From Butyriboletus loyo (lineage: Eukaryota; Basidiomycota; Agaricomycetes; Boletales; Boletaceae), in NCBI GenBank assembly GCA_038093515.1, contig JBBPSI010000150.1:1-62627 (forward strand): a DNA stretch of 62,627 nucleotides, given 5' to 3'. This document shows positions 1-12,044 of this stretch, piece by piece. Within the stretch, counting starts at the first letter, position 1. Each line of letters begins with the position of its first letter. A program made the translations under genes and the position numbers. Under the pieces are notes generated by a model. It was not told where the DNA came from, ran no database searches, and saw only the letters and a list, made by a program, of their open reading frames with translations.

Positions 1-425
1 TTCTCATTCGCTGACGATGTCGCCATCTTGCTCGGAGCTTCGCTCCCTCGTTACCGGCACTTTGCCGCCTCTTCTTTCGACGCTATGACTCGGACGGACT
101 CATAGCCCTTTGCCCTCGCTGCCACGCACAGCTCGGTCTGTGCACGATACCCCATAGTATATAAGATCGTACTTAGAGTAGTACGAGTTCTTTAGCTAAT
201 TCTACGCATCTACCAAGTGCCTAGCAATCTAGCTTATACCCCATCTGCCGATAGAGCCGATAAGCCTCAGCTCGATCTCGTCTGGTCGCCACCATACGAC
301 ATCTCACCGACACTTGCTCTGCAGAAGCCCGATAGCGTCGTCTACGCGAGTCGGCCATCTTCCCGATTAGGCTCGAGCCCCTATTCAAGTGCTCGCTGCT
401 AGTTGTTTCGCACTCCAGCGTAACA
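1..425 (+). repeat. Partial 5' LTR of a Gypsy element (LTR family W)
   Basis: The sequence up to the terminal TAACA at 421-425 matches, nearly base for base, the 3' part of the complete LTR at 6067-6883. The window starts about 390 bases into the LTR, so its 5' end lies outside. The LTR carries a TATA-rich stretch and a putative start region near 157-200. The bases after 425 should hold the primer-binding site, but I did not match them to a tRNA. Confidence 0.9.
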
Positions 426-521
426 AAAGAATTAGCTCTCTTCCTGCTTCTGTTCTTCAACAGTAAAGCCGCCCCCAGCCCGTCGCCGTCTCCAACTTTG
501 CGAAGTCGCCCCGAGACCGCC

Positions 522-2285
522 ATGTCTTTCACCAACTGATACGCCCTTCTCGCTGAGAAGACCGAGGACAACGTTGTCCATGCCATCGCCGCCGCCGCCA
601 TCACCTGCTCGCGAGCAGTGTGTCACAACCCCTTCCACCATCATCCTACTGCGGTAGAAGACACGCCTCCCACCTGCTTGCGAGCAGATTGCCGAAACCC
701 ATTCCACATTCATCCTGCCGCGGCAGAAGAACCCTTCACAACTGTCACCCGCCCCGCCACCCGCCGTTCCCCGCTTTGGAAAGCGCAAGCCATCGGAAGA
801 GCCATGCGTGCCTCTTCCCCCGTCGCGCACTTACGCGCAATCCCCTTCCCCGCCACCCGACAGACCCCACTTCAGAAAGCCCTCTCCTTGGGAGCAGCCC
901 GCCGAACTGGCTCCCCTATTGAAAAGGCAAGAGCCATAGGGAGAGCCATGCGTGCCTCTTCCTCCCCCGCGCAGATACGCGCCGCCACCACCACTCCAAG
1001 GAAACTCTCCCCCCTCGACAAGGCACGGGAGATCGGGAAAGCCAGACGTGCTTCGTCCCCACCAGTACAGGTTCGCGTAACCTCCACCCCGCAGAAGAAT
1101 CTTCCACCACCTCTTGCGAGAGCCTGGAACATTGGGAACGCCAGACGCGCCTCTTCCCCGACACCGCCACCGTCACAAGTCCGAGCCGCCTCCACGTCGG
1201 AGCCCTCGGTTAAGGAACTCCTCCAGACCCTGGAGTCGAGAGGCATCAGCAAAGATGCAATTCGCCAACGCCTCGAGAAGGCCTTCGGCAAGAAGAAAGA
1301 GGAACCTGCCAAGACGCTGGCAGAACGTATCGCCCCACGTCCTCTCATCGACAGAGTCTCACCCCGATCGCCGATATCCGGGTCGAGCACAGGTAAACCC
1401 GAGCCAACAGTGGACTCCGAGGGGTTTACACTAGTACAACGGAGCAAGCCGTTCGTACACCGACACCCTCTCGTGAGGAAACCCGCACTCGCACCAAGGA
1501 AGCCTGTGCCGACGCCGGTACCCGCACAAGTACCAAAAGAGACAACTGCCAAACCCAAGGAGGAGATGACCCCTGGGGCAGTATTAAAAGAAGCAATGAT
1601 GACAACCGAAGAGTTGATCGCTCTCTGGAGAAAGAAGTCCGGAGGCCCAGATGAAAAGAAGCCGGCCACCGAAGTTAGGCCAATATTAAGAAGGTCGAAA
1701 CGAGCGACCACTCCAGCAGACTTACGAAAAGCCTACCAAGCAGCCGCGGTAGCACAAGAAATCCTTGGAAAAAGGATCCGAGAAGAAGAAGACGCGCAAG
1801 AGCGCAAGAAAAAACGTCGAGAGGCCAGCAGCAGCAACGAAACCTCCTACGAGGAGGGAACCCTCTACGCCACGCCCCTGGAGACCCCAGGACCCATGCA
1901 CGTTGATGTGCCCGATCTCATCGCCACCGAGGAAGACAATGACGATCTGCCCCCGATTCCTCCCATTAGGGCAGAAACCCCTATCGAACAGTTCTACGAC
2001 GCCCCTGGAACCACGGCCGTCAAGAGAGGAGCAGACAGCGACCTCACAACTGAGCGGATGACGAAGATCCCCGCTATGGGAGACCACCCGAGTTTCCCCT
2101 CCCCCGAGGTTGAGCGGCATCCTGAGACAATTGCCGCATTCACATACTCGACTGGCCAGAAAGCCCAGTCCATGCGTATCCCGGTTGTGCTATGCGCCAA
2201 CAAAAACGGGCCAGTATTCGACACCACCGTGCTGGTGGATAGTGGAGCGTCCGGATGTTTCGTTCACAGGGACTTTGTCAAATGA
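522..2285 (+). pseudogene. gag and start of protease, with two in-frame TGA codons
   Basis: The best start is the ATG at 522, but the frame meets TGA at 537-539 after five codons. It then stays open to a second TGA at 2283-2285. The body is rich in Arg, Ser, Pro and Lys, with a repeated unit around IGRAMRASS/IGKARRASS (about 790-1160), as expected for a nucleic-acid-binding Gag. The protease active-site triad DSGA is encoded near 2239-2250. The second TGA falls inside the protease, and the same frame continues into pol without shift, so this was one gag-pol frame. Both stops can be explained by a single C-to-T change at a CpG. A start downstream of 537 or stop-codon read-through cannot be excluded. 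Confidence 0.8.
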
Positions 2286-5200
2286 AACCACCTCCCTATC
2301 AAACGGTTAACCAAGGAGCTTAAGGCTCAAAACGTCGACGGTTCTCCAAACAAGGGAGGAACCATACGCTATTCGACAACAATGATCCTCCAGACGGGAG
2401 GTACAGAACAACTCAGGGAGTTCTTGATCCTCAACGTGGGTCAAGAAAACGTCATCCTCGGGCTGCCCTGGCTTCGCGACGCCAACCCCGACATAGACTG
2501 GACAACTGGACGAGTAGTATTCCCAGACCAGCCAGCAGAGAGACGCCCCGACGACCCATGGGCGATTACACAACGGTATTTGATCCGGTACCTCGACATG
2601 GACCCGGACACGAGGATGGCGCACCTCTGGAAAAAGCGCCTGGACCAGAGTGCAAGACGAACGTATGGAGTTCGCAAGGCGACGGTATCAACAGAGATAG
2701 CCGCCAAGGAAGAAAAGCCGAAGAAGATGCTTCCGGCTCAGTACAGAGGATTCGAGGACGTCTTCGAGAAGAAGAATCTCAATGAACTTCCCCCATCACG
2801 GTCATTCGACCATGCGATCGACCTGGACAAGGATTTCCTCCCTCGAGTCGCTAAGGCCTACCCTCTCAACCCTAAGGAGACGGAGGCATGCAAAGAGTTC
2901 GTAGCCGAACACCTGAAGACAGGGAAGATAGTCCCCTCGAAGTCACCCCAAGCCGCTCCTTTCTTTTTCGTAGGAAAGAAAGATGGATCCCTCCGTCCTT
3001 GTCAGGACTATAGGCACGTAAACGCCCACACGATTAAAAACGCCTATCCGCTCCCCCTCATTGGTGATCTTGTCGACCGCCTGAAAGGCTCCAAGATCTT
3101 TACGAAGATGGACATTCGTTGGGGCTACAACAATGTCCTCATCAAGCCCGGCGATCGCTGGAAGGCCGCGTTCATCACGCCGCAAGGGCTCTTCGAGCCA
3201 ACTGTAATGTTTTTCGGGCTTTGCAACTCGCCGGCTACGTTCCAAGCCCTCATGGATCACACCTTTGGTGATATGATAGCCGAAGGATGGCTCGTCATCT
3301 ATATGGACGACATCTTGATTCACTCTGAAGAAGCCGGAGTTCATGAAGAAAGGACACGCCGCGTCCTACAACGACTACGAGAGCATAAGCTCTTCCTGAA
3401 GCTGGAGAAATGCTTCTTCGACACCGACGAAGTCGAATACCTCAGAATGGTGATCCGAGCAGGCCGCGTCCAGATGGACCCCACGAAACTGAAGGCAATC
3501 CAAGAATGGAAGTCGCCTACGTCAGTCAAAGCAGTCCGATCGTTCATCGGCTTTTGCAACTTCTATCGCCGCTTCATAAGCAACTTCTCGGCGATATCTC
3601 GGCCTCTTCACGATTTGACGAAGAAGGCCACGAAATGGGAATGGACCCCTGAGCATGAAAGCGCTTTCCTGAAGATCAAGGAGATCTTCCTGCAGCAGCC
3701 TGTCCTGGCGATGCCGGACACCACGAAGGAGTTTAAAGTCATGACGGACGCCTCTCTCACAGCGACGGGAGCGGTACTTATGCAGAACGACGGCAACGGC
3801 GACCTTCACCCGTGTGCCTACCTCTCCAAGACGCTCTCCCCGGCAGAGCGCAACTATGACATTTATGACAGGGAACTTCTGGCTGTCATCCACGCCTTGG
3901 AAGAATGGCGTCACTACCTTAGGGGGACTGGTCATCCCGTAACGATACTAACTGACCACAAAAATCTGACGTACTTCCGTCAGCCGAACAAGCTGTCACG
4001 ACGACAGGCTAGGTGGATGATGTATCTGCAAGATTACGACATCAAGTTCCACCACCTTCCCGGAACCGCAATGGGCCCAGCAGACGCCCTCTCTCGCCGA
4101 GATGAAGTAGATACCTCGGCCGACAATCAGGAAGTCGTCCTACTCCCTGATTCAGTATTCGTCAATGCGCTCGACACTGCGCTTGCAGAGAAAATGGTCG
4201 CGTCTACTGAGAATGACCCGCTCGTACAGAAGGCCTTGTCGGCTATGTACGAAGCCTCCCCGATATTCCCTTGTTCAGCCCCCCACGATTGGCTGTTCGA
4301 AAACGACAAGCTATACTACAAGGGACGCCTCTATGTGCCAGAGGAAGCGTGTCATCCCCTTGTAAAGGAACTCCACGAGGGCCCCGCCGGCGGCCATGGA
4401 GGAATTTTCAGGATGCAGAACTTAGTCCAGCGGGACTACTGGTGGCCCGGAATGGGCTCTTTTATTAGGAAATTCGTCACAGGTTGCGCAGTTTGCCAGG
4501 CAAACAAGGTCAACACACACCCGACAGTACCCGGGCTTACCCCGTTATCCAGCACCGCCACACGGCCGTTTCAGCAAGTATCCGTTGATTTAATCATGGA
4601 TCTCCCGGAGTCTATGGGATTTGATTCGGTAATGGTCATGGTAGACCATGGCCTTACGAAGGGGGTAATTTTCATACCTTGCAACAAGACGATTGACGCA
4701 GCAGGCGTCGCGCAACTCTTTTTCGACAAAGTGTTCACCAGATTCGGTCCGCACGACCGCTGCATCTCGGACCGCGGTCCACAGTTCGCCTCAGCCTTCG
4801 CACGGGAATTAGCAAGGCTGCTAAAGTACGACCTCGCCCTCTCCTCTGCATACCATCCCCAGACGGATGGCGAGACAGAACGAGTTAACCAGGAACTCGA
4901 GACATACCTCCGCATCTTTTGCGATGGACGCCCTGACAGATGGGCCAGCATACTCCCCATGGCGGAGTTTTCACACAACTCGACCACGCATTCGGTCACA
5001 GGAAAGACGCCGTTCTCGTTAATGATCGGCTATGAACCACGCGCATACCCGGCGTTAGGACGGACATTCCTACCGGCATTGGAAGCAAGGCTCTCGGACT
5101 TAGCCGCAAGTCGAGAAGAAGCCTCGGAAGCACATGACAAGGCACGGCGCCTTATGAAAGAGCGGATCACCACGAAGTTTAAGCCATGGAAGGTTGGAGA

Positions 5201-5537
5201 TAAAGTATGGCTAGAAGGCCGCAACCTCAGACTCAGGTACCAGTCGCGGAAGCTCGCGCCGAAACGGGAAGGCCCCTTTGAGGTGGCACAAGTAATTTCT
5301 CCCGTCGCGTTCCGCCTTCGCCTCCCGCCCACCTGGAAGATACACGACGTCTTCCACGCTTCTCTCCTGTCATCCTACAGAGAAACCCCAGAGCACGGCC
5401 CTAACTACACGAACCCACCCCCAGACACCATAGAAGGCGAAGAGGAGTACGAAGTAGAAAAGATCCTCTCTCATAGAGGCACCAGAAATCGGAGACAGTA
5501 CTTGGTCTCCTGGAAAGGCTACATCGTTGTCTCGTAA
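2286..5537 (+). pseudogene. pol: protease end, reverse transcriptase, RNase H, integrase, truncated chromodomain
   Basis: The frame is continuous with gag and open for more than 1,070 codons. It shows the protease motif ILGLPWL (about 2457-2477), the reverse transcriptase active site YMDD at 3300-3311, and an RNase H segment starting near VMTDAS (about 3738). The integrase has a His/Cys zinc motif ending CAVCQANK (about 4486-4509), catalytic Asp residues in SVDL and SDRGPQF, and the Glu in TDGETERVNQEL. The C-terminal chromodomain begins YEVEKIL and ends abruptly after WKGY. The long open frame indicates recent activity; the missing 3' end shows this copy is dead. It is a fungal retrotransposon. 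Confidence 0.9.
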
Positions 5538-5539
5538 CA

Positions 5540-5745
5540 CAAACGGAGATTAAATACATGTGTTGTGACATCATAGAGTCTAGGCCTGGTCTAGGCTGTG
5601 ACATCATATGCTTAGTCAGCAGGAGATCACATGTAAGTTCCCACGATTGTGTGTGCTATATCATGTGACCTTTGAAAGTGAAAGTTGGATCAAAACGACT
5701 AAGTCCAAAGTTCGAATTGTACAAATAAATGTTATGATTATAACA
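5540..5745 (-). repeat. Antisense partial LTR of family X
   Basis: The stretch matches the reverse complement of the complete solo LTR at 61554-62051, including the shared segment around AAACGGAGATTAAATACATG and the family's terminal GATTATAACA at 5736-5745. The other end of this LTR is missing; it is cut at the junction with the Gypsy element. Copia coding sequence begins directly after 5745. Confidence 0.8.
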
Positions 5746-7094
5746 CTCAGACTTTACCAATTCCAAAATTAGGGGTAACATATACTCAAAATGCTACAAG
5801 TACAAATGGATTCCATGGATATGCTGATGTGAGTTTCACCAGCAACCATGATTTGTCATCCACCAGTGGTAATGTTTTTATCCTAAATGGAGGCACTATC
5901 ACATGGCACTCTAAAAAGCAATTGTCACATGCACTATCTACTGCCAAAGCTGAATATGCATCAATGTCAGAAGCTGGAAAAGAAATTGTTTGGTTGAGAT
6001 ATCTATATAATGAACCTGGATTTCTACCGAAAACTGCAACAATATTATATGGTGATAACCAGTTGGTGTTACAGTTTTACCCCTAAGCGTACCCCGCCAC
6101 TCGTTTTCCCACGCTCACGCGTCCCCGCCGCCCCCGCCGCCTTGCGATGCCGCCCATCGCCCGCTCCTTAGTCGCCTAGTGGACGTTATCCACTTCCCCG
6201 GTTGCTCCTGCGAGTCTCTGTGCCGTTGCACCGAGATAGCCCCTGTCTTCTCGCCCCGTCGGGCCGGACCTTCAGCTGAGCTGTCGCGTCCCTCTTATTT
6301 TGACCAATGACATTTCTTACATCACGTGACTAGCACGTGACTAGATTACGACGCGTCAGTACCTTCGCGTCGAGACCCGTATCCAAGGGCTCCGCCGTTC
6401 GCGCACCCTTCGCCCTGTGGGGCTCGCCTCATGGACATCGTCGCTTCGACTTCAGCTCTTCCTATTCGCTGACGATGTCGCCATCTTACTCGGAGCTTCG
6501 CTCCCTCGTTACCGGCACTTTGCCGCTTCCCTTTTCGCCGCTATGACTCGGACGGACTCATAGCCCTTCGCCCTCGCTGCCACGCACAGCTCGGTCTGTG
6601 CACGATACCCAGCAGTATATATACTCGTACTTAGAGTAGTACGAGTTCTCTAGCTAATTCTACGCATTCATAAAGTGCCTAGCAATCTAGCTTATACCCA
6701 TTCTGCCGATAGAGCCAATAAGCTCAAGCTCGATCTCGTCTGGTCTCCACCATACGACATCTCGCCGACACTTGCTCTGCAGAAGCCCGATAGCGTCGTC
6801 TACGCGAGTCGGCCATCTTCCCGATTAGGCTCGAGCCCCTATTCAAGTGCTCGCTGCTAGTTGTTTCGCACTCCAGCGTAACAGTTGGCCCATTGCAAAT
6901 GTATGATTGCTTTGAGTAAGTGATCTATTTTGATTTACTAGTCTATCCTTCTCTAATGGTATTGATTTGTGTCATTGCGCTCACATATTGTCTGACTGAT
7001 GAAATGCTGGTGGATGTTTTAACTAAAGCATTGCCACAGGTGAAACATCATCATCATACATTATCACTCAGCCTACATTAAGCTTGAGGGGGAG
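5746..7094 (+). mobile_element. Ty1/Copia remnant: 3' end of pol (RNase H), split by a solo LTR
   Basis: The translation from about 5770 contains the Copia RNase H features GYADVSF, TSGNVF, GGGTITWHSKKQ-like and AEYASMSEAGKEIVWLR, then GDNQL. The frame is broken at 6067 by the solo LTR and resumes after 6888. A further match, DVLTKALPQVKHHHH (about 7010-7055), is the typical Copia pol C-terminus. The polypurine tract AGCTTGAGGGGGAG (7081-7094) precedes the 3' LTR. There are several stops, so this is an old copy. The 5' two-thirds are absent. Confidence 0.85.
6067..6883 (+). repeat. Solo LTR (family W) with 5-bp target duplication GTTGG
   Basis: The LTR runs from TGTTACAG (6067) to GCGTAACA (6883), 817 bases, with the usual TG...CA ends. 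It is flanked by GTTGG at 6062-6066 and at 6884-6888. Removing it together with one GTTGG rejoins the Copia reading frame. This shows insertion of a full element followed by recombination between its LTRs. A TATA box (TATATATA, 6616-6623) marks the LTR promoter. The same family supplies the 5' LTR at the left edge. Confidence 0.93.
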
Positions 7095-7310
7095 TGTTAG
7101 AGTCATGTAGACCAAACAAATACAAGCTACATTCGGCCAAGCATATGGCTGATAAGATAATCAATAAAGATTACTATCGACTCAATAAGATTAGAAATAT
7201 ATTCAGTAAAACTTGTATATTAGAAGAGTCATATCATAGGAGATAAATAATTATCCTGCTCCTGATCTCCTGTGCGAGATCACTCAGAAAATATTTCGTC
7301 CATCTCCACA
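7095..7310 (+). repeat. Copia 3' LTR
   Basis: The LTR begins TGTTAGAG directly after the polypurine tract and is inferred to end at the CA of CCATCTCCACA (7310), because WD40 coding sequence shared with three paralogues starts at 7311. The length of 216 bases is normal for a Copia LTR. The 3' boundary rests on where homology to the WD40 genes begins; no second LTR is available for comparison. Confidence 0.7.
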
Positions 7311-8740
7311 GTGTCTACTCTATCGCTCTAGCAGGCAATGGTAAATTCATCGCTACCTTCGCAAATGGTTTCATCTCGCTCCTTGATACATCAACGCTTT
7401 CTCGGATTGTCCCTGCCATTGAGGACAGCACAGGCATACAGTCGATTGCTATCTCGTCGAATGATAGCTATCTGGCGACTGGACAAGTCGACGGAAAAAT
7501 TACCGTGCGTGATCTCAGCCATATCCATATTCTTCCGGACTCGTATGGTCCATTCCATGTAAGTATTTGTGCATTCTCAATGTTGGCCTATTGGATGAGC
7601 ATCATTCCTTCTCCCATATTGACACACCATGTATAATTAGACATCTACTCCCGACAATGGTCAACCAGACGACCGACCTGCGACTTCGGGCAGCTCTAAT
7701 GTGGTAGGAGTTTGCTGTTCATCACTAACATGAGCTACGCTGACCCCCGCACCAGGAAGTATCTGGCAAACCGAGTTCATTCAAGTCCGGTTCTCGCAAC
7801 GGAGATGGCAATAGTACTGACGTTCTCGAGGTAAGTATCTGCTCGCTCTTTCCCCCTCGAAGCGAGCTCTCACGGTGACACAGGTCGAGGTCCCATCAGG
7901 CACGCCCGCTGCTCAGTTCGACTATGATGAGGTTGGTGATCACACATTCTTCGCTTCTCTCTGTGTTGACGCTGCTGAAGCCACCGTCCCCGGGATCATC
8001 TGACCATTGGCGTGAGGACGAGGCAGATATTGATACTCCGAACTCGTCTCACGGCATTTCCATACTCACAAGGTTGCTACGGAACAGGATGAGGAAAAGC
8101 AACAGACCACCGGCTTCGTATGCGCCTAATCAAGTTCTCGGAAAGGCGCGTCAGCCTGGCGATCAGCTATCTCTTTCCCAGTCGCCAGCAAGAGTGGTTG
8201 ATGGACCTTCGTGGATGGCCGCAGGTAAACGCAGGCAAGTGAGTGCTCTTCTTCCGTAGGCAATCGGATGCCGTGCATCTAACATGTCATCTTAGCCAAC
8301 GGGTGCGAAATATGTTAGACGGCCAAAGGTGCGTTATCCCTCGAGTTTGTATGCAGACTCGAAGACTCATCAGACGTTACAGCGTAAATCACCTGCCAAG
8401 GCCGTTGACCCCGGCGATCCGAACAAAAACACTTCTGGTAGTGGACAAGGCTCTACAGACCCACAGAAATCCCCCCCAGTATGTCCTTTTCTGATTCATA
8501 TGTACCGTGTCATGACAGTTCATCTCCTGTTAGGCGCAACAAGCGCACGACGCATCTCACCCCTCCGCCGAGGGGGTCCATCTCACGGTGCGCACACCCT
8601 CCGTACACTTATGTTGTGATACTCACCGTTATTCACATCAGCGAGAGTCGGGCAAGGCTACCCTCAGGTTTGGGATCACGTTTCCTGGGTGGATGTGTTG
8701 CGGGTCAGCCACCGAAGATGGGACGCATTCATCTAGGTGA
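7311..8740 (+). pseudogene. WD40 paralogue 1, 5' part lost at the Copia junction
   Basis: Only the last WD40 blade and the tail exons remain. Exons: 7311-7558, 7641-7703, 7756-7830, 7884-7931, 7981-8238, 8296-8478, 8534-8587, 8642-8740. All junctions match those of the intact paralogue at 21813-23982, phases agree, and the tail ends with the family's FPGWMCCG motif and a TGA at 8738-8740. The first two exons and about 650 bases of the WD40 exon are missing upstream of 7311, where the Copia LTR ends, so no start codon is available. The tail exons are still open, which implies that the truncation is fairly recent. Expression of a tail-only protein from the LTR cannot be excluded. Confidence 0.85.
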
Positions 8741-9760
8741 TTCGATACAACATGTATAGATACCTTACTCAGTCGTGAGTATACGGACATCGTTCATGCA
8801 ATTCCTTGATTTCGCCTCGCCGCACTGCCAATGATACAAGTCCTGATAAGCCCATCCATGATTGAGCTCACTACGAGGAAGTCTATGTGCACGCGGACGT
8901 CGGGATTCAGGACGGTGTATAACTGATTCAAGCTTCTGGAAACCTACCGATTGTCGACTTAGACGAGGGTGTGCGTCAGGATGTTGCGTCCTCCTGCCTA
9001 GATTCATTACGGATCCAAACATTGCTTGCTGGGTTATTGCTGCTCGTGAACAGGGTCTCGCTCTGGTGATGATAAGGAAGAGCAGGAGGTATATTGACAA
9101 TCTGTCCTTTGTACACGACATTTCGAGATCAGTACGTTCAGACCAAGGGTACGTTGGAGTCAACGGAAAGATTGACGGCGTAACCGAGGATGGAGTGGGT
9201 GAGATGCTGCGCATGGAACGCATGGTTGGACAAAGCCTGCTCCTCAATGGCCGGCAAGCATGTTTTGGCTGAGGAAACGATTCCTATCGACGAACGGATT
9301 CTCGGGACCTTGGAGGGACATCGTCGACGGTGAAGGCGCCTACGTTGGTCCATAGGCTGCATGGAAAGGTGAGGAGCTTATCCCCACCGTTCATATCTAC
9401 CTGTATTCGTAGCTTGAAGACGTAAACTTATCCCGATGCTAGACGACACCAGGTCCCTCCTCCGCCAATGCCTGCCCCACTGCGGCCTCCGACTATCTCA
9501 TCAAGCACACTAAACGGCTTCCCAAAGGCGGCGTGGGCGACGACGCTCGTACCCTCGAAGAAACTGATCCAAGGTGAGGAAAGATCACGTGACCTGCTAT
9601 TTTTTTTTTGGGCCAACAACATTTTCTGTTCGGCCGAGTGACTGGCCTTTGCACGGATCCACTTCACCACCCGATCGGTTGAAGGTGGAGATTCGGGCTG
9701 TATCCAGGTCTCGCGGGAAGATCCCTCCTAACACTACTCGTTATCTAAACGCGTGTTCAA
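8741..9760 (+). other. Unassigned region between WD40 paralogue 1 and LYAR
   Basis: The first 450 bases are related to the sequence downstream of the other WD40 copies (for example 21300-21800 on the minus strand, encoding VYMHADVGIQDGDYLIHA-like peptide). Here they carry stops, so a second, downstream gene of the duplicated unit has decayed. A plausible C-terminal peptide, DYLIKHTKRLPKGGVGDDAR..., ends with TGA near 9573 on the plus strand, but I could not join it to upstream exons. Confidence 0.4.
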
Positions 9761-11582
9761 ATGGTTTCATTTCAGTACGTATTTTGTTCAAGCCTACAAG
9801 ACATATCTACGGTGATCCTGAACACCTCCCTGTTATGTCCCATCCAGATGTCACGGTCAGTGATCGTTACCTTCTTTCATCCTACACCGCATACTTCACT
9901 CTCTCATCGTGATCACTAGCTTGTAGCGACGTCGTCAAAAAGCCCAAGCTGGACCAACACCACGGTCGCTGCCACGCTGGTTTTGACTGCATCGACTGCT
10001 CTGTCACGTTCCATACCCCCGCCGAGTACATGTCCCATACGTCGTGCATCTCCGAAGCGGAAAAATACCAAAAGAGTTTGTATAAAGGAGCAAAGAAGGT
10101 ACGTGCCCCATCGCGATGGATAATACGCTTCACTTTCTATTCGTTTTACTTTTTTTTTGCCTTTTTGAATTCGGGTCCGATGTCTGAACGTTGACTAGGA
10201 CGGGGAAAATGGTCACGGTAATGTCAATGGATACGCGAACGGAAATGGCTCCGCATACGGAGCTCAGGGTGGTCGAGGTGGCTTCCAGGCAAGGGGAAGG
10301 GGAACGGGGAATGGGTGGGGTGGCTTACAAGGTCGTGGTGGGTACCAGAACGGATGGCAACTGCGTAACCGAGCGACAGGTGCCAACGACACAACCCTTG
10401 GTACTCCCCAGCGAATGTTTCCCGTGGCAACGCCTACCGACGGTTCCCCCTCGGAAAGCAAAACTAAAAACGCTCTCGCAGATGCACCCGCACCCGCACC
10501 CGCACCCCTACCAAGTACAGACGCCATGCCAGCATCGTCACTCGCGAAAAACGAAGTGAGTGGACCTGGCTCGTCCTCTGAACAATCCAAAAAAGAGAGC
10601 AAGCACAAGGATAAAAAGTCAAAGTCGAAATCAAAATCAAGATTGAAAGACTCGAGCGGAGAGGTCAAAGTAAATCACGTATACATATGTGAAGTCGTGG
10701 TTTTACTGAGTGTGTGATCATCGACAGCCAAACGAATCGAGTCAGGTGGAGCATGTGTCTGCTCCCCCTTCCCCATCCCCCGACAAGGCCACAGGTGCAA
10801 CCGAGAAGAAGAAGAAGAAAAGAAAGGAGTCGGAGGGCGAACAAACCCCTGCGACAGAACGGTCGAAAGTGGATATCGAAAAAGAGAACAACGATGACTT
10901 GAAGGACAAGAAAAAACAGAAAAAGTCCAAGGGTAACCGTTCTGCCGTCGATCCGGCGGACGTGAGCACGCGGGCAGAGGACAAGTGTTTGAAGAAGGAG
11001 AGAAAGAAAAAGTGCGAGGACGAGGCACCTATTGGAGACGATTCAAGGGTGGAGGCTGTTCAACAGGAGAAGGTTGTCAACTCGAAGGAAAAGAAAAAGT
11101 CAAAGGATAAGGTTCCTGATGCAGATGCTCCAAAGGTAGACTTGGAGACGCAGAGCGAGAACAAGGAATCGAAGGAGGGTAAGAAAAGGGAGAAGAGACG
11201 TCAATCCGAGAAGGGATCGGACGAGCCTATTGCATCATCAGCAAAATTTGCGAGCACAGAGTCACAAAACGAGGATTTGGATAGAAAGTCGAGGAAACGG
11301 GGGAGAGAGGACGAGAGTACAGTGGATGGAGATGCTGCGGTCGCAAATGGCGACCGCAAAAAAACGAAAAAGAGTTCCATGAAGGACTCGTATAGCGCAG
11401 ACTCTACTGCAGCCGTTGAGGTAAAGGACTCCACCGCTTCGACGAAGTCGTCGAATGGAAAGAAGCGCAAGAGGGAAAAAGATGGTACTAAAGATGTCAA
11501 TGATGCGTTGGTACCAGAGGTTGGAAAGGAGAAGAAGAAGCGGAAACACAAAAAAGAGGTATCGGAGAGTACTAAGGAGTAA
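9761..11582 (+). CDS. LYAR: LYAR-type C2HC zinc finger nucleolar protein
   Basis: Exons 9761-9774, 9848-9855, 9920-10098, 10199-10669 and 10728-11582 join in phase to 508 residues. The N-terminus reads MVSFQCHACSDVVKKPKL and continues with the second finger, FDCIDCSVTF, HTSCISEAEKYQ and LYKGAKK. This is the diagnostic tandem zinc-finger block of LYAR, a nucleolar protein linked to ribosome biogenesis. The first 70 residues are the domain. Then come a Gly/Arg-rich segment ([16 protein letters not shown]), an Ala-Pro repeat, and a long Lys/Glu-rich low-complexity tail with many KKKKRK-type clusters, suited to nuclear/nucleolar localisation and RNA contact. Exon 2 is only 8 bases; without it the start MVSFQC cannot be joined to the finger. 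The start follows family consensus. Function in this fungus is inferred from the family. Confidence 0.93.
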
Positions 11583-12044
11583 CGCAGTGATTTATATACC
11601 CTACGCTATCTAGCACAGTGCCCTATATAGGCACAGGGTACTACAGAATGTAGAACACTTACCCGATGAACGTCGAGGAGTAAACTCGACGTACCCAGCG
11701 ATGGCTGTGGGATGCGCGATGAAGCGCAGATCAAAAACAAGATGTAAATGGCCATAGGGCGTATCGTCAGTCCGAAATTACTTGACTCGCTAGGAACAGA
11801 GGGTTACAGAGGAAAGCGGCAGCTCTTTGGAAGAAGAAAAAACCTAGTGTTACAGATATTCAAGTCATCATGGGGCGGTTTCCTAGGGGTCAAAGGAGGA
11901 GGGTTTCAGTTATTGGAGGTTGCCACGTGGTTTCCTGATTAGGAAAGATCGATTGGTGTAGGGTCTGATTGTGGCGACGTTTCAAGATGCTGCAGTTCCT
12001 CCTTGAACTTGTCCCATTCTCTACCAGCTCTCTCCACACGCGAA
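11583..12044. other. Intergenic region LYAR-ATG3
   Basis: Both neighbours are on the plus strand. The stretch should hold the LYAR 3' end and the ATG3 promoter. An open frame at 11748-11942 has no family signature and is taken as chance. Confidence 0.5.

Larger units (their letters stand above)
1..5537 (+). mobile_element. Ty3/Gypsy LTR retrotransposon with chromodomain, 3' end missing
   Basis: The order LTR, gag, protease, reverse transcriptase, RNase H, integrase, chromodomain is the Ty3/Gypsy (chromovirus) order. The element stops inside the chromodomain, just after the WKGY motif at about 5514-5525. A short LTR-like end (GTCTCGTAACA, 5529-5539) follows, and then an unrelated antisense LTR. 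The rest of the chromodomain and almost all of the 3' LTR are therefore deleted. The LTR at 6067-6883 is the same family but is not this element's 3' LTR, because it has its own 5-bp target duplication. The element is not autonomous as it stands. Confidence 0.9.

Noticed and set aside
872..1711. 279-codon minus-strand frame inside gag
   Set aside because: It is the antisense shadow of the Arg/Ser/Pro-rich gag frame and has no domain.
6067..6883. 3' LTR of the Gypsy element that starts at the left edge
   Set aside because: Same LTR family, but flanked by its own GTTGG duplications and inserted in Copia sequence, so it is an independent solo LTR.
10742..11551. Long minus-strand Ser/Phe-rich frames
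   Set aside because: They are antisense shadows of the Lys-rich tail of the LYAR-type gene.
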